A stretch of 64,000 nucleotides of DNA from JADHUC01 sp964617665. Its GTDB lineage: Bacteria > Planctomycetota > Planctomycetia > Pirellulales > Pirellulaceae. The notes beneath the pieces were generated by a model, which made no database searches, had not been told where the DNA came from, and saw only the letters and a list, made by a program, of their open reading frames with translations. Within the stretch, counting starts at the first letter, position 1; every line of letters starts with the position of its first letter. Made by a program: the position numbers and the translations under genes. Location of the stretch: the NCBI GenBank assembly GCA_964617665.1, contig CAZUAH010000011.1:4199-68198 (forward strand), given 5' to 3'. Below, one piece after another: positions 18,201 to 27,181 of the stretch.

Positions 18201-20182
18201 GGCGCTCGCTCATGGTGTTCCGGACGCTGGTTCAGACTTATGCATTCACGTGGGATCCGGTCGTGCGTGCCATGGCCGAGGCGACGACCGATCAGTTCTA
18301 CGACCCGCAGTGCGAGCTGTCACTGACGAAAAATCGACCGTACAGCTCGACCTACAAGACACAAGTCGACCTCCGCGCCATCGAAGACGGCTGGAATATC
18401 TTGGGCGGGCGACGGTATCACGAGATGCTGATGAAAATGGCCAGGCGATGGTGGACGCCGCTGATGGGTAGCTGGCCGCATTTCTACTGCAATCCGCAAG
18501 GCCGCGTGGGATCGCTTCTGTGGCGAGAAACCGGCCAGCCGCACATTCCGCAGACCCTGGCCACGCAGTTACGGTATTCGGCCAGCGCGTACGATCCGGA
18601 GAAGGATCACACGTTCGGCTGCGAAGGTGCGGCGTCGTGCACATTCATCTTCGAAGGCCTGCCCTACGCCATGGAGACCGTGGCCCGCTCGGGCTGCGAC
18701 CGGCAGCCAACTGCATCGTGGATCGGATACGAGGACTTTGGCTACCCGTCCAGTGTCGTCGTTCGCAAGAGCGACAACGAAGCAGTGGATCTGTACTTTG
18801 TTAGCTCCAACCATTCACGCGGTGCGCCGGGAGACATCATCACGCAATGCCCGAAAGTCGAGTTGATCAACGCGGCGACGCGGTACGGCCTCGATCTGTA
18901 TGGACTGTCCGAGAGCAGCGCTGGGGGCGCACAGGTGCGTCTGCCCAAAGACGGGCCGGAGGGGGCTTACCGAATCACGGCATCCGAGCGCGGTTTTCAT
19001 ATCTGCTACGCGGATTCACGATCTCCATTGGTTGTATACGCGCCCGAATACTGGCGTCCGGCACCGGCGCAGAAGCCGGCGATTCGCTACTATTTCAAAC
19101 TGCCCGAGGGCACGGCAGATGGACAGATCTTCTTCGAGGGTTCCGCCAGACTATTCGATCCGGCGGGCACCCCGTGGAACGACGGCGAGCCGCAGCGCGG
19201 CTGGGTGACACTTCCGGCAGACAAGCCGGGGCTGTGGAGCTTTCTGCCGGTGGAAAACGAACTGGTCGGTAGTCGCAACATCCCGCCGTTCTTTGCCGCG
19301 GAATCCGCGTCCAGCTATTTCGAACCGGACATTCCCTGGGAACGAAAGCCGGTCGTTGAGTTCCAGCTACTGGCCCCGGAGCAGGTGTTTGTGGCCGGTG
19401 CTATCGATGGCGATGGGAATCAAGCTGTCCATCTGACAGGAAGACGGTGCTTCAGTCTGGAGGGCGTATCTCCGCATCCGTCGGGCGACGGGCTGCGTTT
19501 CATCCCGTTCCAGCAGGGAACCATCGAGTTCTGGATGAAGCCGAATTGGCACACCTGTGATCTTCAGCCCCAAGGATCAAAGGCGCTCATCTACATGAAC
19601 GCAGAGAAAGGGGACCCGTGGTCACTATGGCATTACGTGAAACCGCGGGCTCGGAATTCTTACAACGATTTCCTCTTTTCCCACGTGTTGTATGGATGGT
19701 TCATGAGCGACGGTCTCGCAAGACCGACAACACTGCGGCGGTACCGGCGGACAGTATTCGAATCCGGTCAATGGACACACATCGCATGGGTGTGGGGCAA
19801 AGAGGACGGAATCGTACCGGGCAATCCGCCGCATCACACCAAAGTTCAAAACGACGTGCTCGTTGCGCGCATCTTTGTCAACGGCAGACAAGGCAGCACC
19901 ACAGGCTATCGCTGGTACGGCAACGAACCGGCCAACATGCCGACGGTGCTGAACATCGGACGACACTACGCAAGCGCCAACATCGACGCGGCCGTAGACG
20001 AACTGCGCGTCTCCGACATCCAGCGATACCTAACCGACTTCGAGCCATCCCGCAAAGCCGAGTTCGAACTGGACGAGCACACCCGAGCCCTGTTCCACTT
20101 CAACGCAGACCTGCAAGGTGAAAGCTGGCAACACGGAGGCGACCTGCCAGCAACGCTCACGGATCAGCAAAGCAAAAAATGA
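15257..20182 (+). CDS. Giant secreted CBM9 / PcRGLX-YetA-like / LamG protein (putative polysaccharide lyase)
   Basis: 1641 residues. A signal peptide (MYKASFLGLVGIFVLGLCVQ) is followed by a CBM9-like domain (about 50-235; IDGKLDDAAWGGA, LWRDDCVEVWIAPD, VEMAIPFAAVG). From about 365 there is a RIFT-barrel-like start (RIPVDIDLPDGI, VTFGVPFPAGALWD, GSIKWLRFDA) typical of PcRGLX/YetA-like proteins, the family of exo-rhamnogalacturonan lyase. A large alpha/alpha-barrel-like middle follows (YFNGPHLSYRGNYVVQKRY, FDFAEGAKRR). Residues about 1375-1625 form a LamG-type domain (GTIEFWMKPNWHTC, AAVDELRVSDIQRYL). Role: breakdown of an acidic polysaccharide, possibly pectin-like; catalytic residues are not assigned. 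Probably in one operon with the upstream LamG/propeller gene. Confidence 0.87.
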   Translation: MYKASFLGLVGIFVLGLCVQTPSAPGGDSVAFDFSPDPLAEFRQPPSLRMTCPSVETPPNIDGKLDDAAWGGAAVIERLAKDTPVTAVKVCADERALYVGLLCEYHDGQPPQAQPFERDGALWRDDCVEVWIAPDLNRVVNYQFVVNSANSIYDAMNYGGRGQASHNPRWDHAVSIGETNWMVEMAIPFAAVGLQRWQRQIGFNIGRNGPSIQPRAWNGKYGDSTSSVLVLPAAPKRQAAEESEEAAAEDAKLLTSGESLRLEIERLEARPGERWIEGSIRLGPTRRGLESCRLTAALFRPGESQPVDQTTVTPSGDRATLRLDLRRHGLAKTHLRVTLAEAHHVTGSVEAFLSARGPERALEGGTRIPVDIDLPDGIDAADAWPVTFGVPFPAGALWDAGKLRVVDGKGRELPSQCEATGLWAPEGSIKWLRFDALVNSKDGCYVQLASDTERSEPAKVLTLEQRGDDIVVDTGVAVYTLGPGPSPIKEIRSGGRVVATCQGTRGLYIVDQKGNVASASADGEDVRIEADGPVAACVRFEGFYRREDGPQVGRHTTRIELFAGRPFAKVSHTFTVTNDTNEIWFRDIGWELAVTPGADRKAFFGVSREDWRKSTTQPLAGRQILSMLQDSHYRHAHGENHFRLDRINEQGTAETILEGEECGDWAALSGSDAGLMISCREAARQHPTEFVASGNKLTLKLHSSRAGEELDFRMPTLVKRWDLQNWHEKSTSESRRVPIVERALKNQSNAIGWSRTSFVTISPLTRNEPCETAARLSHLTSAQVFAHTDPQWLCASGVMGRIHPKDTDRFPDAERAIDAAFRYWEERIGDWGDYGFVDYFNGPHLSYRGNYVVQKRYSKAMYTLKVDMWRVYARSGDRRTRTFIENVARTFMDVDVAQWDGDGRIKGLFHSPPGSDLKPSTPHNLPMPWAGPAVMHYSSTTNMNLIAWDYYLTGNRRGKDIMFDFAEGAKRRWTPRDAARAWRSLMVFRTLVQTYAFTWDPVVRAMAEATTDQFYDPQCELSLTKNRPYSSTYKTQVDLRAIEDGWNILGGRRYHEMLMKMARRWWTPLMGSWPHFYCNPQGRVGSLLWRETGQPHIPQTLATQLRYSASAYDPEKDHTFGCEGAASCTFIFEGLPYAMETVARSGCDRQPTASWIGYEDFGYPSSVVVRKSDNEAVDLYFVSSNHSRGAPGDIITQCPKVELINAATRYGLDLYGLSESSAGGAQVRLPKDGPEGAYRITASERGFHICYADSRSPLVVYAPEYWRPAPAQKPAIRYYFKLPEGTADGQIFFEGSARLFDPAGTPWNDGEPQRGWVTLPADKPGLWSFLPVENELVGSRNIPPFFAAESASSYFEPDIPWERKPVVEFQLLAPEQVFVAGAIDGDGNQAVHLTGRRCFSLEGVSPHPSGDGLRFIPFQQGTIEFWMKPNWHTCDLQPQGSKALIYMNAEKGDPWSLWHYVKPRARNSYNDFLFSHVLYGWFMSDGLARPTTLRRYRRTVFESGQWTHIAWVWGKEDGIVPGNPPHHTKVQNDVLVARIFVNGRQGSTTGYRWYGNEPANMPTVLNIGRHYASANIDAAVDELRVSDIQRYLTDFEPSRKAEFELDEHTRALFHFNADLQGESWQHGGDLPATLTDQQSKK

Positions 20183-20346
20183 TCCGAGACAGCCGTGGCA
20201 AGTAGAAGCAACGTGGGACGTGGGCAATTGACGGAATAATGAACTTGACCCCGCCGCGCAGTCCTGATAGTAGGGGCATTTCGAGGCCGAATCGCCGGAT
20301 ATCCTATCTTGCCCATTCCTCCAGCTCATTTCCGTCTCTATTCACT

Positions 20347-22140
20347 GTGCACAAGCGGTTTGATGACAATAACCTGCACTTCGCATGGGCTTTGCTGCTG
20401 ATCGTCGTGTGCGCGCCGGTATTCACCGGGTCCGGCTGCGGGCGACCGGGCGAGGCCCACACGATCCCGGGCACTGACATAGCGTCTCGCTCGGAGCCGA
20501 AACGGTTTCTGTTCTCGGAGGTTGCCAGCGATACGGGGCTTGCCTTCACTCACGTCTCTGGCCGGAGCGATGAGTACTACATGATCGAGATCTATGGCGC
20601 CGGGGCTGCATTGTTCGATTTTGACAACGACGGTGATCTGGACGTCTATTTCGTCCAGGCACATGAATGGATCGGTCCAAAGGACCGGCGGATCCCGAAG
20701 AAGCCCATCCCGGGCGACCGCCTGTTTCGCAATGATCTGCCCGCCGGAGCCAAACAGGATCAACTGAGATTCACCGACGTTACAGAGTCCAGCCGAATCA
20801 GGTCCGTCGGACACGGCATGGGAGTGGCCGCGGGGGATTTCAACAACGATGGAAACACAGACTTGTACGTGACCAACTTTGGTGAGAACCAGTTGCTGCA
20901 AAACAACGGCGATGGTTCCTTCACGAACGTGACGGAACAAGCAGGCGTCAGCGATCCTCGCTGGAGCACAAGTACGGCGTTTATGGACTTTGACCGGGAC
21001 GGCTGGCTGGACCTGTACGTCTGCAACTACGTGGACTTCACCTTCGCGACTCACAAAACGTGTTACGACGCGAACCATGCTCCCGATTACTGCGGGCCTC
21101 TGAGCTATTCGCCCGTACCCGATCGTTTGTTTCGGAACCGAGGCGATGGCACGTTCGAGGACGTGACCGTCTCGTCCCGTGTGGCGACGGCCTACGGTGC
21201 GGCGCTCGGCATCGTTTGCGCGGACCTCGACAACAACGGCTGGATCGATATCTACGTGGCTAATGACGGGATGCCCAATCAGTGCTGGATGAACCAAGGC
21301 GATGGGACGTTTCGTGATATTGCGATCATCAGCGGATGCGCCCTCAACCAGGAGGGAGTGGCCGAGGCAAGCATGGGTGTAGACGCCGCGGACTATGACA
21401 ACGACGGCGACGAAGACTTGTTCATGACACACCTGGCGGACGAGACGAATACGATCTACATCAACGACGGCGACTTGGGGTTCAGGGACGCGAGCGCCGC
21501 GTCGAAACTCGGACGACCGAGTCATGCGTATACCGGTTTCGGGACATCGTGGGTGGATTATGACAACAACGGGTCGCTGGACATCATCACAGTGAACGGC
21601 GCCGTAATGCGTCCTCTCTTGGGCGTGAGCACTTCGCGTTTTCCGCCCGGTCAACCAAATCAATTGTTTCGGAACTGCGGCGACGGCACCTTCGAAGACA
21701 TTGGCGATTCGGTCCATCCCGACTTCGTCATTGAAGAACTGAGCCGCGGCGCAGCGATGGGAGACATTGACAACGATGGGGATATTGACGTTCTTGTCAT
21801 GACTCAGCACGGCCCAGCACGCCTTTTCCTTAATGAGGTCGGTCAACAGAACCACTGGCTGGGGTTCCGGTTGGTCGGACGTGACGAAAAACGGGATATG
21901 TTAGGCGCCGTTGCGGAGGTCATACGAGGCAACGGCGATGTGCTTTCCAGACGCGTGCGAGCCGATTCCAGTATCTCCGTGGCACGGGACCCACGCGTAT
22001 TATTCGGGCTTGGCCAGGATCCCGAGGTGCGTTCCGTACGCGTGCGTTGGCCCAGCGACCGGGTCGAGCAATGGCCGTTGCGGTCTGTGAACAGCTATAT
22101 AACGCTCCGTGAAACCACGGGAACGGAGGTGAAGGAGTGA
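20347..22140 (+). CDS. CRTAC1-type FG-GAP/UnbV protein, probably exported
   Basis: 597 residues if GTG 20347 is used, which puts a hydrophobic segment (FAWALLLIVVCAPVF) near the N-terminus; the frame is open to an ATG at 20239, so the start is uncertain. A Cys in TGSGCGRP might be lipidated, but the lipobox is weak. Calcium-type FG-GAP/VCBS repeats are plentiful: LFDFDNDGDLDVYFV, GDFNNDGNTDLYVTNF, CADLDNNGWIDIYVAN, DAADYDNDGDEDLFMT, GDIDNDGDIDVLVM. The C-terminus is an ASPIC/UnbV domain (GLGQDPEVRSVRVRWPSDRVEQWP). Such proteins form beta-propellers at the cell surface; function is unknown. It overlaps the next gene by 4 bp (GTGA). Confidence 0.88.
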   Translation: MHKRFDDNNLHFAWALLLIVVCAPVFTGSGCGRPGEAHTIPGTDIASRSEPKRFLFSEVASDTGLAFTHVSGRSDEYYMIEIYGAGAALFDFDNDGDLDVYFVQAHEWIGPKDRRIPKKPIPGDRLFRNDLPAGAKQDQLRFTDVTESSRIRSVGHGMGVAAGDFNNDGNTDLYVTNFGENQLLQNNGDGSFTNVTEQAGVSDPRWSTSTAFMDFDRDGWLDLYVCNYVDFTFATHKTCYDANHAPDYCGPLSYSPVPDRLFRNRGDGTFEDVTVSSRVATAYGAALGIVCADLDNNGWIDIYVANDGMPNQCWMNQGDGTFRDIAIISGCALNQEGVAEASMGVDAADYDNDGDEDLFMTHLADETNTIYINDGDLGFRDASAASKLGRPSHAYTGFGTSWVDYDNNGSLDIITVNGAVMRPLLGVSTSRFPPGQPNQLFRNCGDGTFEDIGDSVHPDFVIEELSRGAAMGDIDNDGDIDVLVMTQHGPARLFLNEVGQQNHWLGFRLVGRDEKRDMLGAVAEVIRGNGDVLSRRVRADSSISVARDPRVLFGLGQDPEVRSVRVRWPSDRVEQWPLRSVNSYITLRETTGTEVKE

Positions 22141-23852
22141 AGAGGACGTTCCTTCGGCACGTCGCCGCGCACGTTTCCTGCATCGCATGTTGGGCTATGT
22201 TCGGCTGCGATAGCCCCACTACTGACGTCCCCGACCACGCGGATGACCGCCGCCAGAGCGATGCTGTTGCTGCTGATGGTGCGGATTGCACGTCGCATCT
22301 GGTCCCTGTCCCCGAGGTAGACCTGAGCCGCACCGAGGAGCACAGCGCCGACCAAATACGCAAAGCCCAGGCGCGCCTTCGTTCGGCTTCACCCGACAAA
22401 TTAGGGCACGCCCATGGCGAATTGGGCATGCTCTATCACGCCTACGAGGCACGCGAGGCGGCCGAGGCGTGTTACCGCAACGCCATTGCCCTGGACCCGG
22501 AGGATTTCCGCTGGCGTCATTATGCGGCGCACGTTGCCATGGGCGCGGGGAAGTCCACCGAGGCCATCGAGGCATTCAATGCTGCCCTGGAACGCATGCG
22601 TGAATCGGGGACGGACGACTCACATCGGATCGCTGCCAATTGCTGGTTGGGAGTCCTATGCATCGAAGAAGGGCGGCTGGACGAAGCCGTGTTGCGATTC
22701 GAACGGGTGCTCGATATGGCCGCACGCGAGCCTTTCGCGCATTACGGGCTTGGGCGAGTGGCCGTCACCCGCGGGCGATACGATCAAGCGCGCGTCCATT
22801 TGGAGGAGGCCCACGGGCTTGCGCCGCAGGCTACGAATGTCCAACATCTCTTGGGGACCGTCTACCGTCGACTTGGCGATCGGGAAAAGGCCCAGCACCT
22901 TCTTCAGCAGACAGTGAGGAAGGGGAGTAAGACGCTGGTTCCCGACCCGCTACTGCGGGCCGTGAAGGAACTGACGGACAACTCCCGTAGACATGAAATA
23001 GTGGGCAATGGGCTATTCCGGGTAGGCCGGTTTTGCGAAGCGGTGGAGGCCTATCGCAAATCGCTGGCGATCAATCCCGACAACGCACGAATTCGCACAA
23101 ATCTCGGCTCGGCGCTCAAACGAATGGGCGATGTCCAGGCAGCGGAGGCTCAGTATCGACGTGCACTTGAGTTGGATCCCAACATGAATACGGCTCGGTT
23201 CAATCTGGGCGTCATTTGTTCGCGAAACGGTCGGGACGAGCAAGCCGTCGAGTCCTACGAGGCGGTTCTCCGTGCAGACCAGCAGCACAAGGATGCCCGC
23301 TTCAACCTGGCCAATGCCTTGAGTCGGCTCGGCAAGTACGAACTGGCCGAAGATCACTACGCAAGGGTGCTGGAACAAGATCCGGCGAACGCAAAGGCCT
23401 GTCGCGGGCAAGCTCGCATGCTAGCATTTGCTGGGCGATATGCAGAAGCTATCGAGAAGCTTGAAGCCGTGATTGCCGTCTTGCCTGACGATATGGCGAT
23501 ACAGCACGACCTGGCTCGTCTGCTCGTGGCAGCTCCCGTCGACAGAGTTCGGGATGGAGAACGGGGACTGGCGATGGCTCAGGAAGTGTTCAAGACACAG
23601 AGCTACGTGGCGCACGCCGAGACGGTCGCGATGGGTTATGCCGAAACGGGCAGGTTTGATATAGCGATCGAGGTGCAAGAGGCAGCCATCTCGGCAGCCG
23701 CAAAGGAAGGACGCGAGGACATCGCGATTCGCCTTCGTGAAAACCTGAAAGCGTACAGAGTTGGACGACCGTGTCGAACCCCTTGGCGCGAGGAAGAGTT
23801 GAATTCAAGAGCAACGGTCGCAAGGAAAGAGGCAGACGGCTCGACCCGTTAG
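22137..23852 (+). CDS. TPR-repeat protein, probable lipoprotein
   Basis: 571 residues from a GTG at 22137 that overlaps the stop of the CRTAC1 gene (GTGA), with GGAGGTGAAGG just upstream, indicating translational coupling. The N-terminus (RHVAAHVSCIACWAMFGCDSP) resembles a lipoprotein signal with Cys after MFG. At least ten tetratricopeptide repeats follow, for example AEACYRNAIALDPEDFRW, FCEAVEAYRKSLAINPDN, VQAAEAQYRRALELDPN and LAEDHYARVLEQDPANAK. TPR scaffolds bind other proteins; the tight link suggests that it works with the CRTAC1 protein. CRTAC1-TPR pairs of this kind recur in planctomycetes. Confidence 0.88.
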   Translation: MKRTFLRHVAAHVSCIACWAMFGCDSPTTDVPDHADDRRQSDAVAADGADCTSHLVPVPEVDLSRTEEHSADQIRKAQARLRSASPDKLGHAHGELGMLYHAYEAREAAEACYRNAIALDPEDFRWRHYAAHVAMGAGKSTEAIEAFNAALERMRESGTDDSHRIAANCWLGVLCIEEGRLDEAVLRFERVLDMAAREPFAHYGLGRVAVTRGRYDQARVHLEEAHGLAPQATNVQHLLGTVYRRLGDREKAQHLLQQTVRKGSKTLVPDPLLRAVKELTDNSRRHEIVGNGLFRVGRFCEAVEAYRKSLAINPDNARIRTNLGSALKRMGDVQAAEAQYRRALELDPNMNTARFNLGVICSRNGRDEQAVESYEAVLRADQQHKDARFNLANALSRLGKYELAEDHYARVLEQDPANAKACRGQARMLAFAGRYAEAIEKLEAVIAVLPDDMAIQHDLARLLVAAPVDRVRDGERGLAMAQEVFKTQSYVAHAETVAMGYAETGRFDIAIEVQEAAISAAAKEGREDIAIRLRENLKAYRVGRPCRTPWREEELNSRATVARKEADGSTR

Positions 23853-23880
23853 AACTCGAAACGATCACAGCAGCGTGGGC

Positions 23881-23922
23881 GAAAAGAAACACCCCGGCGG
23901 CTCTTGAGCACCGAGGTGTTTC
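23881..23922 (-). terminator. Intrinsic terminator of barrel gene copy A
   Basis: On the minus strand GAAACACC (complement of 23915-23922) pairs with GGTGTTTC (complement of 23886-23893), with further pairing inside, and is followed by TTTTC. It lies about 20 bp beyond the stop of the gene ending at 23944. The equivalent site after copy B (about 26077-26113) keeps one stem arm, but the other is changed to CGAACCCC and the T-run is gone. Confidence 0.7.
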
Positions 23923-23943
23923 GTCTGAAAATTCGGGATTCGT

Positions 23944-25560
23944 TCAGTACACCCACAGCAGCCCTCCACTGCCGACATGGAACGCTTGTCGTCCATTAGC
24001 CTGCAGATCGTAGTTAGCATATAGTGCCGCTCGACCACCGCGGTCGTAGGTGAGACCGGCGCCCAGCACCGCCCAGTCGCGGCCCAGGTTCAGGCCGCCG
24101 GTCGCGAAGGCGGGAGCACCGCCTACGCTCGACGTAACGCCCGTAGTGGCATCCAGGAATTCGTGCATCCAATAGACGCGTGCCTCCGGCGTCAGGAACC
24201 CGCCGAGGATAGTGCGAGTTTGGCCCGGGAGCTTTGCTCCCAACAAGCAACGAAGAGAATTCGTATAGGTGTCGTTCACCGTCGCGTTGTTCACGCCGGC
24301 GCCCGTTTCGGTGAAGTCGTTCTGGTGCAGCCAGATGTACTGCAGAGCCACGTAAGGTTGCACGGTCCGGCCTCGCCAACAGCGCTCCCACGCGCGTTCC
24401 AGATACATGCCCGCTTGCGCACCATCGAAGCTCCCGCGGGCCGTTCCCGTCGCCGTTGACCGTCGAGTGGCGTAGCTATCGTAAGTGGCGTTGGCCGCCG
24501 CGACATAATAGCCGCCGCAGTCGCAGCCTCTGTACAGAAACGCGCCCAGCACGCCGCTATCGACATGGCCCTTATCGCCGTTGTCCATGGCGATATTCTG
24601 AACACCGTAATTGCCGAACAGTCCGATCAGCGAATCGTCTTGTGTCAAGCGGCAGAGCCCCATTTGCGTGCCACCCGCCGCGTAGTCCAAGCCGGCCACC
24701 GCGCCATCGCTCCCCACCTGACCGCCGATACCATACCCGCTAACCCAGCCATCCCAGGCGCCACTGAGCAGCGCGGAATTTTGACCGCGAATCTGGAAGT
24801 TGGCTCTCGTTTGGCCGGAATCGTTGGCCAATACACTGGACATGCCTTCCACGTCGTCGGCATAGTTCATGCTACCGCTCGGTGCGGGTAACGTGACGAC
24901 GTTCAATCCGCCACCGGCTGCCATCGCGGCTGCCGCATATTGAATGTTCCGGTTCAGAAGTTGGAACTGGTAGCTACCATTCTGAATTCCGGTTTGCGCC
25001 AGGCTACCAACCAGTTGTCCGGCAGCCGGGTCGAAAAGAGACGTGACAATAGACGTGGCAATCAGGTCCCAGCCATTGAGCGTTCCAATGTCGCCGCCCC
25101 ATTGGTCGTAGATCGTTAGGGTCCAATCTCCATTGATATCCTCGCCGTCGAAGGCGTCCAGCAATGCAAACGGCTGATAGTCTTGAGCGAGCATCGGATC
25201 ACCGGGGCCAGGATAGGCGTTGGCCGCCTCGTCGTCAAAAGTGTATGTGCCGCGCATTGCCGCTTCCAGTTTCCACCTGCCGTTGGTCAGTTTGACGCTC
25301 GTGCCCGCCGGGGAGGTGACGTCGATCACCAAGTCCCCGGCGAACGTGTGATTCATGTCGATCGCTACGTCCACGTCCTCAATCGTGCCGCTGTCGCCCA
25401 CGGTTATTGTGGAAATGGTTGTGCCGGAAGAGTCCCCAGGCGCACCGGGCGGAATGTTAAGCGGTGTATCTGTGGATGAATAGGTGATCTGTGCGTGAGT
25501 GAGCGAGGTCAGAGCTGCTGCAAAGACAAGCGAAGGTGCGACCGTCAACGAGATCTTCAT
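23944..25560 (-). CDS. P-domain plus autotransporter-type beta-barrel protein, copy A
   Basis: 538 residues from ATG 25560 (GGAGG upstream; signal peptide MKISLTVAPSLVFAAALTSL, cleavage after THA). Residues about 25-180 form a proprotein convertase P-like domain (VDVAIDMNHTFAGDLVIDVT, GDWTLTIYDQWGGD). From about 250 there is an autotransporter-type barrel: WDGWVSGYGIGGQVGSDGA, AQAGMYLERAWERCW, EARVYWMHEFL, AVLGAGLTYD, ending in aromatic LLWVY. It is predicted to insert in the outer membrane and display or release the P-domain. Residues from about 191 to the end are identical to copy B, while the N-terminal part is diverged. A terminator follows at 23881-23922. Confidence 0.88.
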   Translation of the reverse strand: MKISLTVAPSLVFAAALTSLTHAQITYSSTDTPLNIPPGAPGDSSGTTISTITVGDSGTIEDVDVAIDMNHTFAGDLVIDVTSPAGTSVKLTNGRWKLEAAMRGTYTFDDEAANAYPGPGDPMLAQDYQPFALLDAFDGEDINGDWTLTIYDQWGGDIGTLNGWDLIATSIVTSLFDPAAGQLVGSLAQTGIQNGSYQFQLLNRNIQYAAAAMAAGGGLNVVTLPAPSGSMNYADDVEGMSSVLANDSGQTRANFQIRGQNSALLSGAWDGWVSGYGIGGQVGSDGAVAGLDYAAGGTQMGLCRLTQDDSLIGLFGNYGVQNIAMDNGDKGHVDSGVLGAFLYRGCDCGGYYVAAANATYDSYATRRSTATGTARGSFDGAQAGMYLERAWERCWRGRTVQPYVALQYIWLHQNDFTETGAGVNNATVNDTYTNSLRCLLGAKLPGQTRTILGGFLTPEARVYWMHEFLDATTGVTSSVGGAPAFATGGLNLGRDWAVLGAGLTYDRGGRAALYANYDLQANGRQAFHVGSGGLLWVY

Positions 25561-27181
25561 GCTTGGCGCCTCCGTGCCAGGCAAACTTTGCGTTCTGTCG
25601 ATCCTGCGGACTCGGCGAGGGCATAAGTCGCCAGGAGGAGCAGGTTATGGCGTATTCGGCCTACTGCCCGCCCCATGGACACGATTTTCCGAACAGCCGA
25701 TTCGGCCCGTGCGACAGTCACAACCGTTAGTATCGTCACACTTGCCTTCTTCGGAATCGGCAACGACTCAGCCTCGAACGTGAATCCAGCAACTCGGCAT
25801 CGGACACTTCGGGAGTGTATGGAAGGCACGCGATGCGGAGCTTGACCGTATCGTCGCCGTCAAGATCCCTCGACAAGAGCGATTGAATGCCGACGAGATG
25901 GAGGTCTTCTTTCGCGAAGCCAGAGCAGCGGCACAACTCAGCCACTCGGGGATCGTGGCAGTGCATGAGTGGGAGATTGGAGATGAGGTGCCCTGGTCGA
26001 CTCGGCTGGCCGGTCACAACATGGGTACACTCCGCGAAACTGTACCCACTTTCGCATCTGACGAGGCTATTCTTTGGGCGAACCCCGGCGGCTCTCGAGC
26101 ACCGAGGTGTTTCGTCTGAGAATCCGGGATTCGTTCAGTACACCCACAGCAGCCCTCCACTGCCGACGTGGAACGCTTGTCGTCCATTAGCCTGCAGATC
26201 GTAGTTAGCATATAGTGCCGCTCGACCACCGCGGTCGTAGGTGAGACCGGCGCCCAGCACCGCCCAGTCGCGGCCCAGGTTCAGGCCGCCGGTCGCGAAG
26301 GCGGGAGCACCGCCTACGCTCGACGTAACGCCCGTAGTGGCATCCAGGAATTCGTGCATCCAATAGACGCGTGCCTCCGGCGTCAGGAACCCGCCGAGGA
26401 TAGTGCGAGTTTGGCCCGGGAGCTTTGCTCCCAACAAGCAACGAAGAGAATTCGTATAGGTGTCGTTCACCGTCGCGTTGTTCACGCCGGCGCCCGTTTC
26501 GGTGAAGTCGTTCTGGTGCAGCCAGATGTACTGCAGAGCCACGTAAGGTTGCACGGTCCGGCCTCGCCAACAGCGCTCCCACGCGCGTTCCAGATACATG
26601 CCCGCTTGCGCACCATCGAAGCTCCCGCGGGCCGTTCCCGTCGCCGTTGACCGTCGAGTGGCGTAGCTATCGTAAGTGGCGTTGGCCGCCGCGACATAAT
26701 AGCCGCCGCAGTCGCAGCCTCTGTACAGAAACGCGCCCAGCACGCCGCTATCGACATGGCCCTTATCGCCGTTGTCCATGGCGATATTCTGAACACCGTA
26801 ATTGCCGAACAGTCCGATCAGCGAATCGTCTTGTGTCAAGCGGCAGAGCCCCATTTGCGTGCCACCCGCCGCGTAGTCCAAGCCGGCCACCGCGCCATCG
26901 CTCCCCACCTGACCGCCGATACCATACCCGCTAACCCAGCCATCCCAGGCGCCACTGAGCAGCGCGGAATTTTGACCGCGAATCTGGAAGTTGGCTCTCG
27001 TTTGGCCGGAATCGTTGGCCAATACACTGGACATGCCTTCCACGTCGTCGGCATAGTTCATGCTACCGCTCGGTGCGGGTAACGTGACGACGTTCAATCC
27101 GCCACCGGCTGCCATCGCGGCTGCCGCATATTGAATGTTCCGGTTCAGAAGTTGGAACTGGTAGCTACCATTCTGAATTCC
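23978..27181. repeat. Identical direct repeat of about 1013 bp: 23978-24990 equals 26169-27181
   Basis: Offset 2191 bp. I found no difference between the two segments; overlapping translations in several frames are also identical. One mismatch (23977 versus 26168) precedes it, and divergence begins abruptly at 24991/27182. The identical part encodes residues about 191-538 of both barrel proteins. The flanking P-domain halves differ in sequence and indels, so recent gene conversion or unequal recombination is indicated rather than simple whole-gene duplication. Confidence 0.9.
25647..26010 (+). pseudogene. Broken Ser/Thr protein kinase gene (zinc-ribbon-like leader and kinase N-lobe only)
   Basis: 25647-25730 is a 27-codon frame after GGAGGAGCAGGTT, reading MAYSAYCPPHGHDF then CDSHNR and stopping at TAG; its CxxH...CxxH spacing resembles a zinc ribbon. 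In another frame, from the TGA at 25781, comes QLGIGHFGSVWKARDAELDR, IVAVKIPRQERL, FFREARAAAQLSHSGIVAVH. This is a textbook kinase N-lobe: Gly-rich loop, VAVK lysine, alpha-C Glu. It breaks off after EIGDEVPW, before HRD and DFG, where sequence resembling the 3' flank of copy B begins. A frameshift, an early stop and loss of the C-lobe make this a pseudogene of a divergently transcribed kinase. Confidence 0.82.

Noticed and set aside
20338..21855. Minus-strand frame of 505 codons opposite the CRTAC1 gene
   Set aside because: It arises from repeated FG-GAP codons read on the opposite strand; no domain and no start signal.
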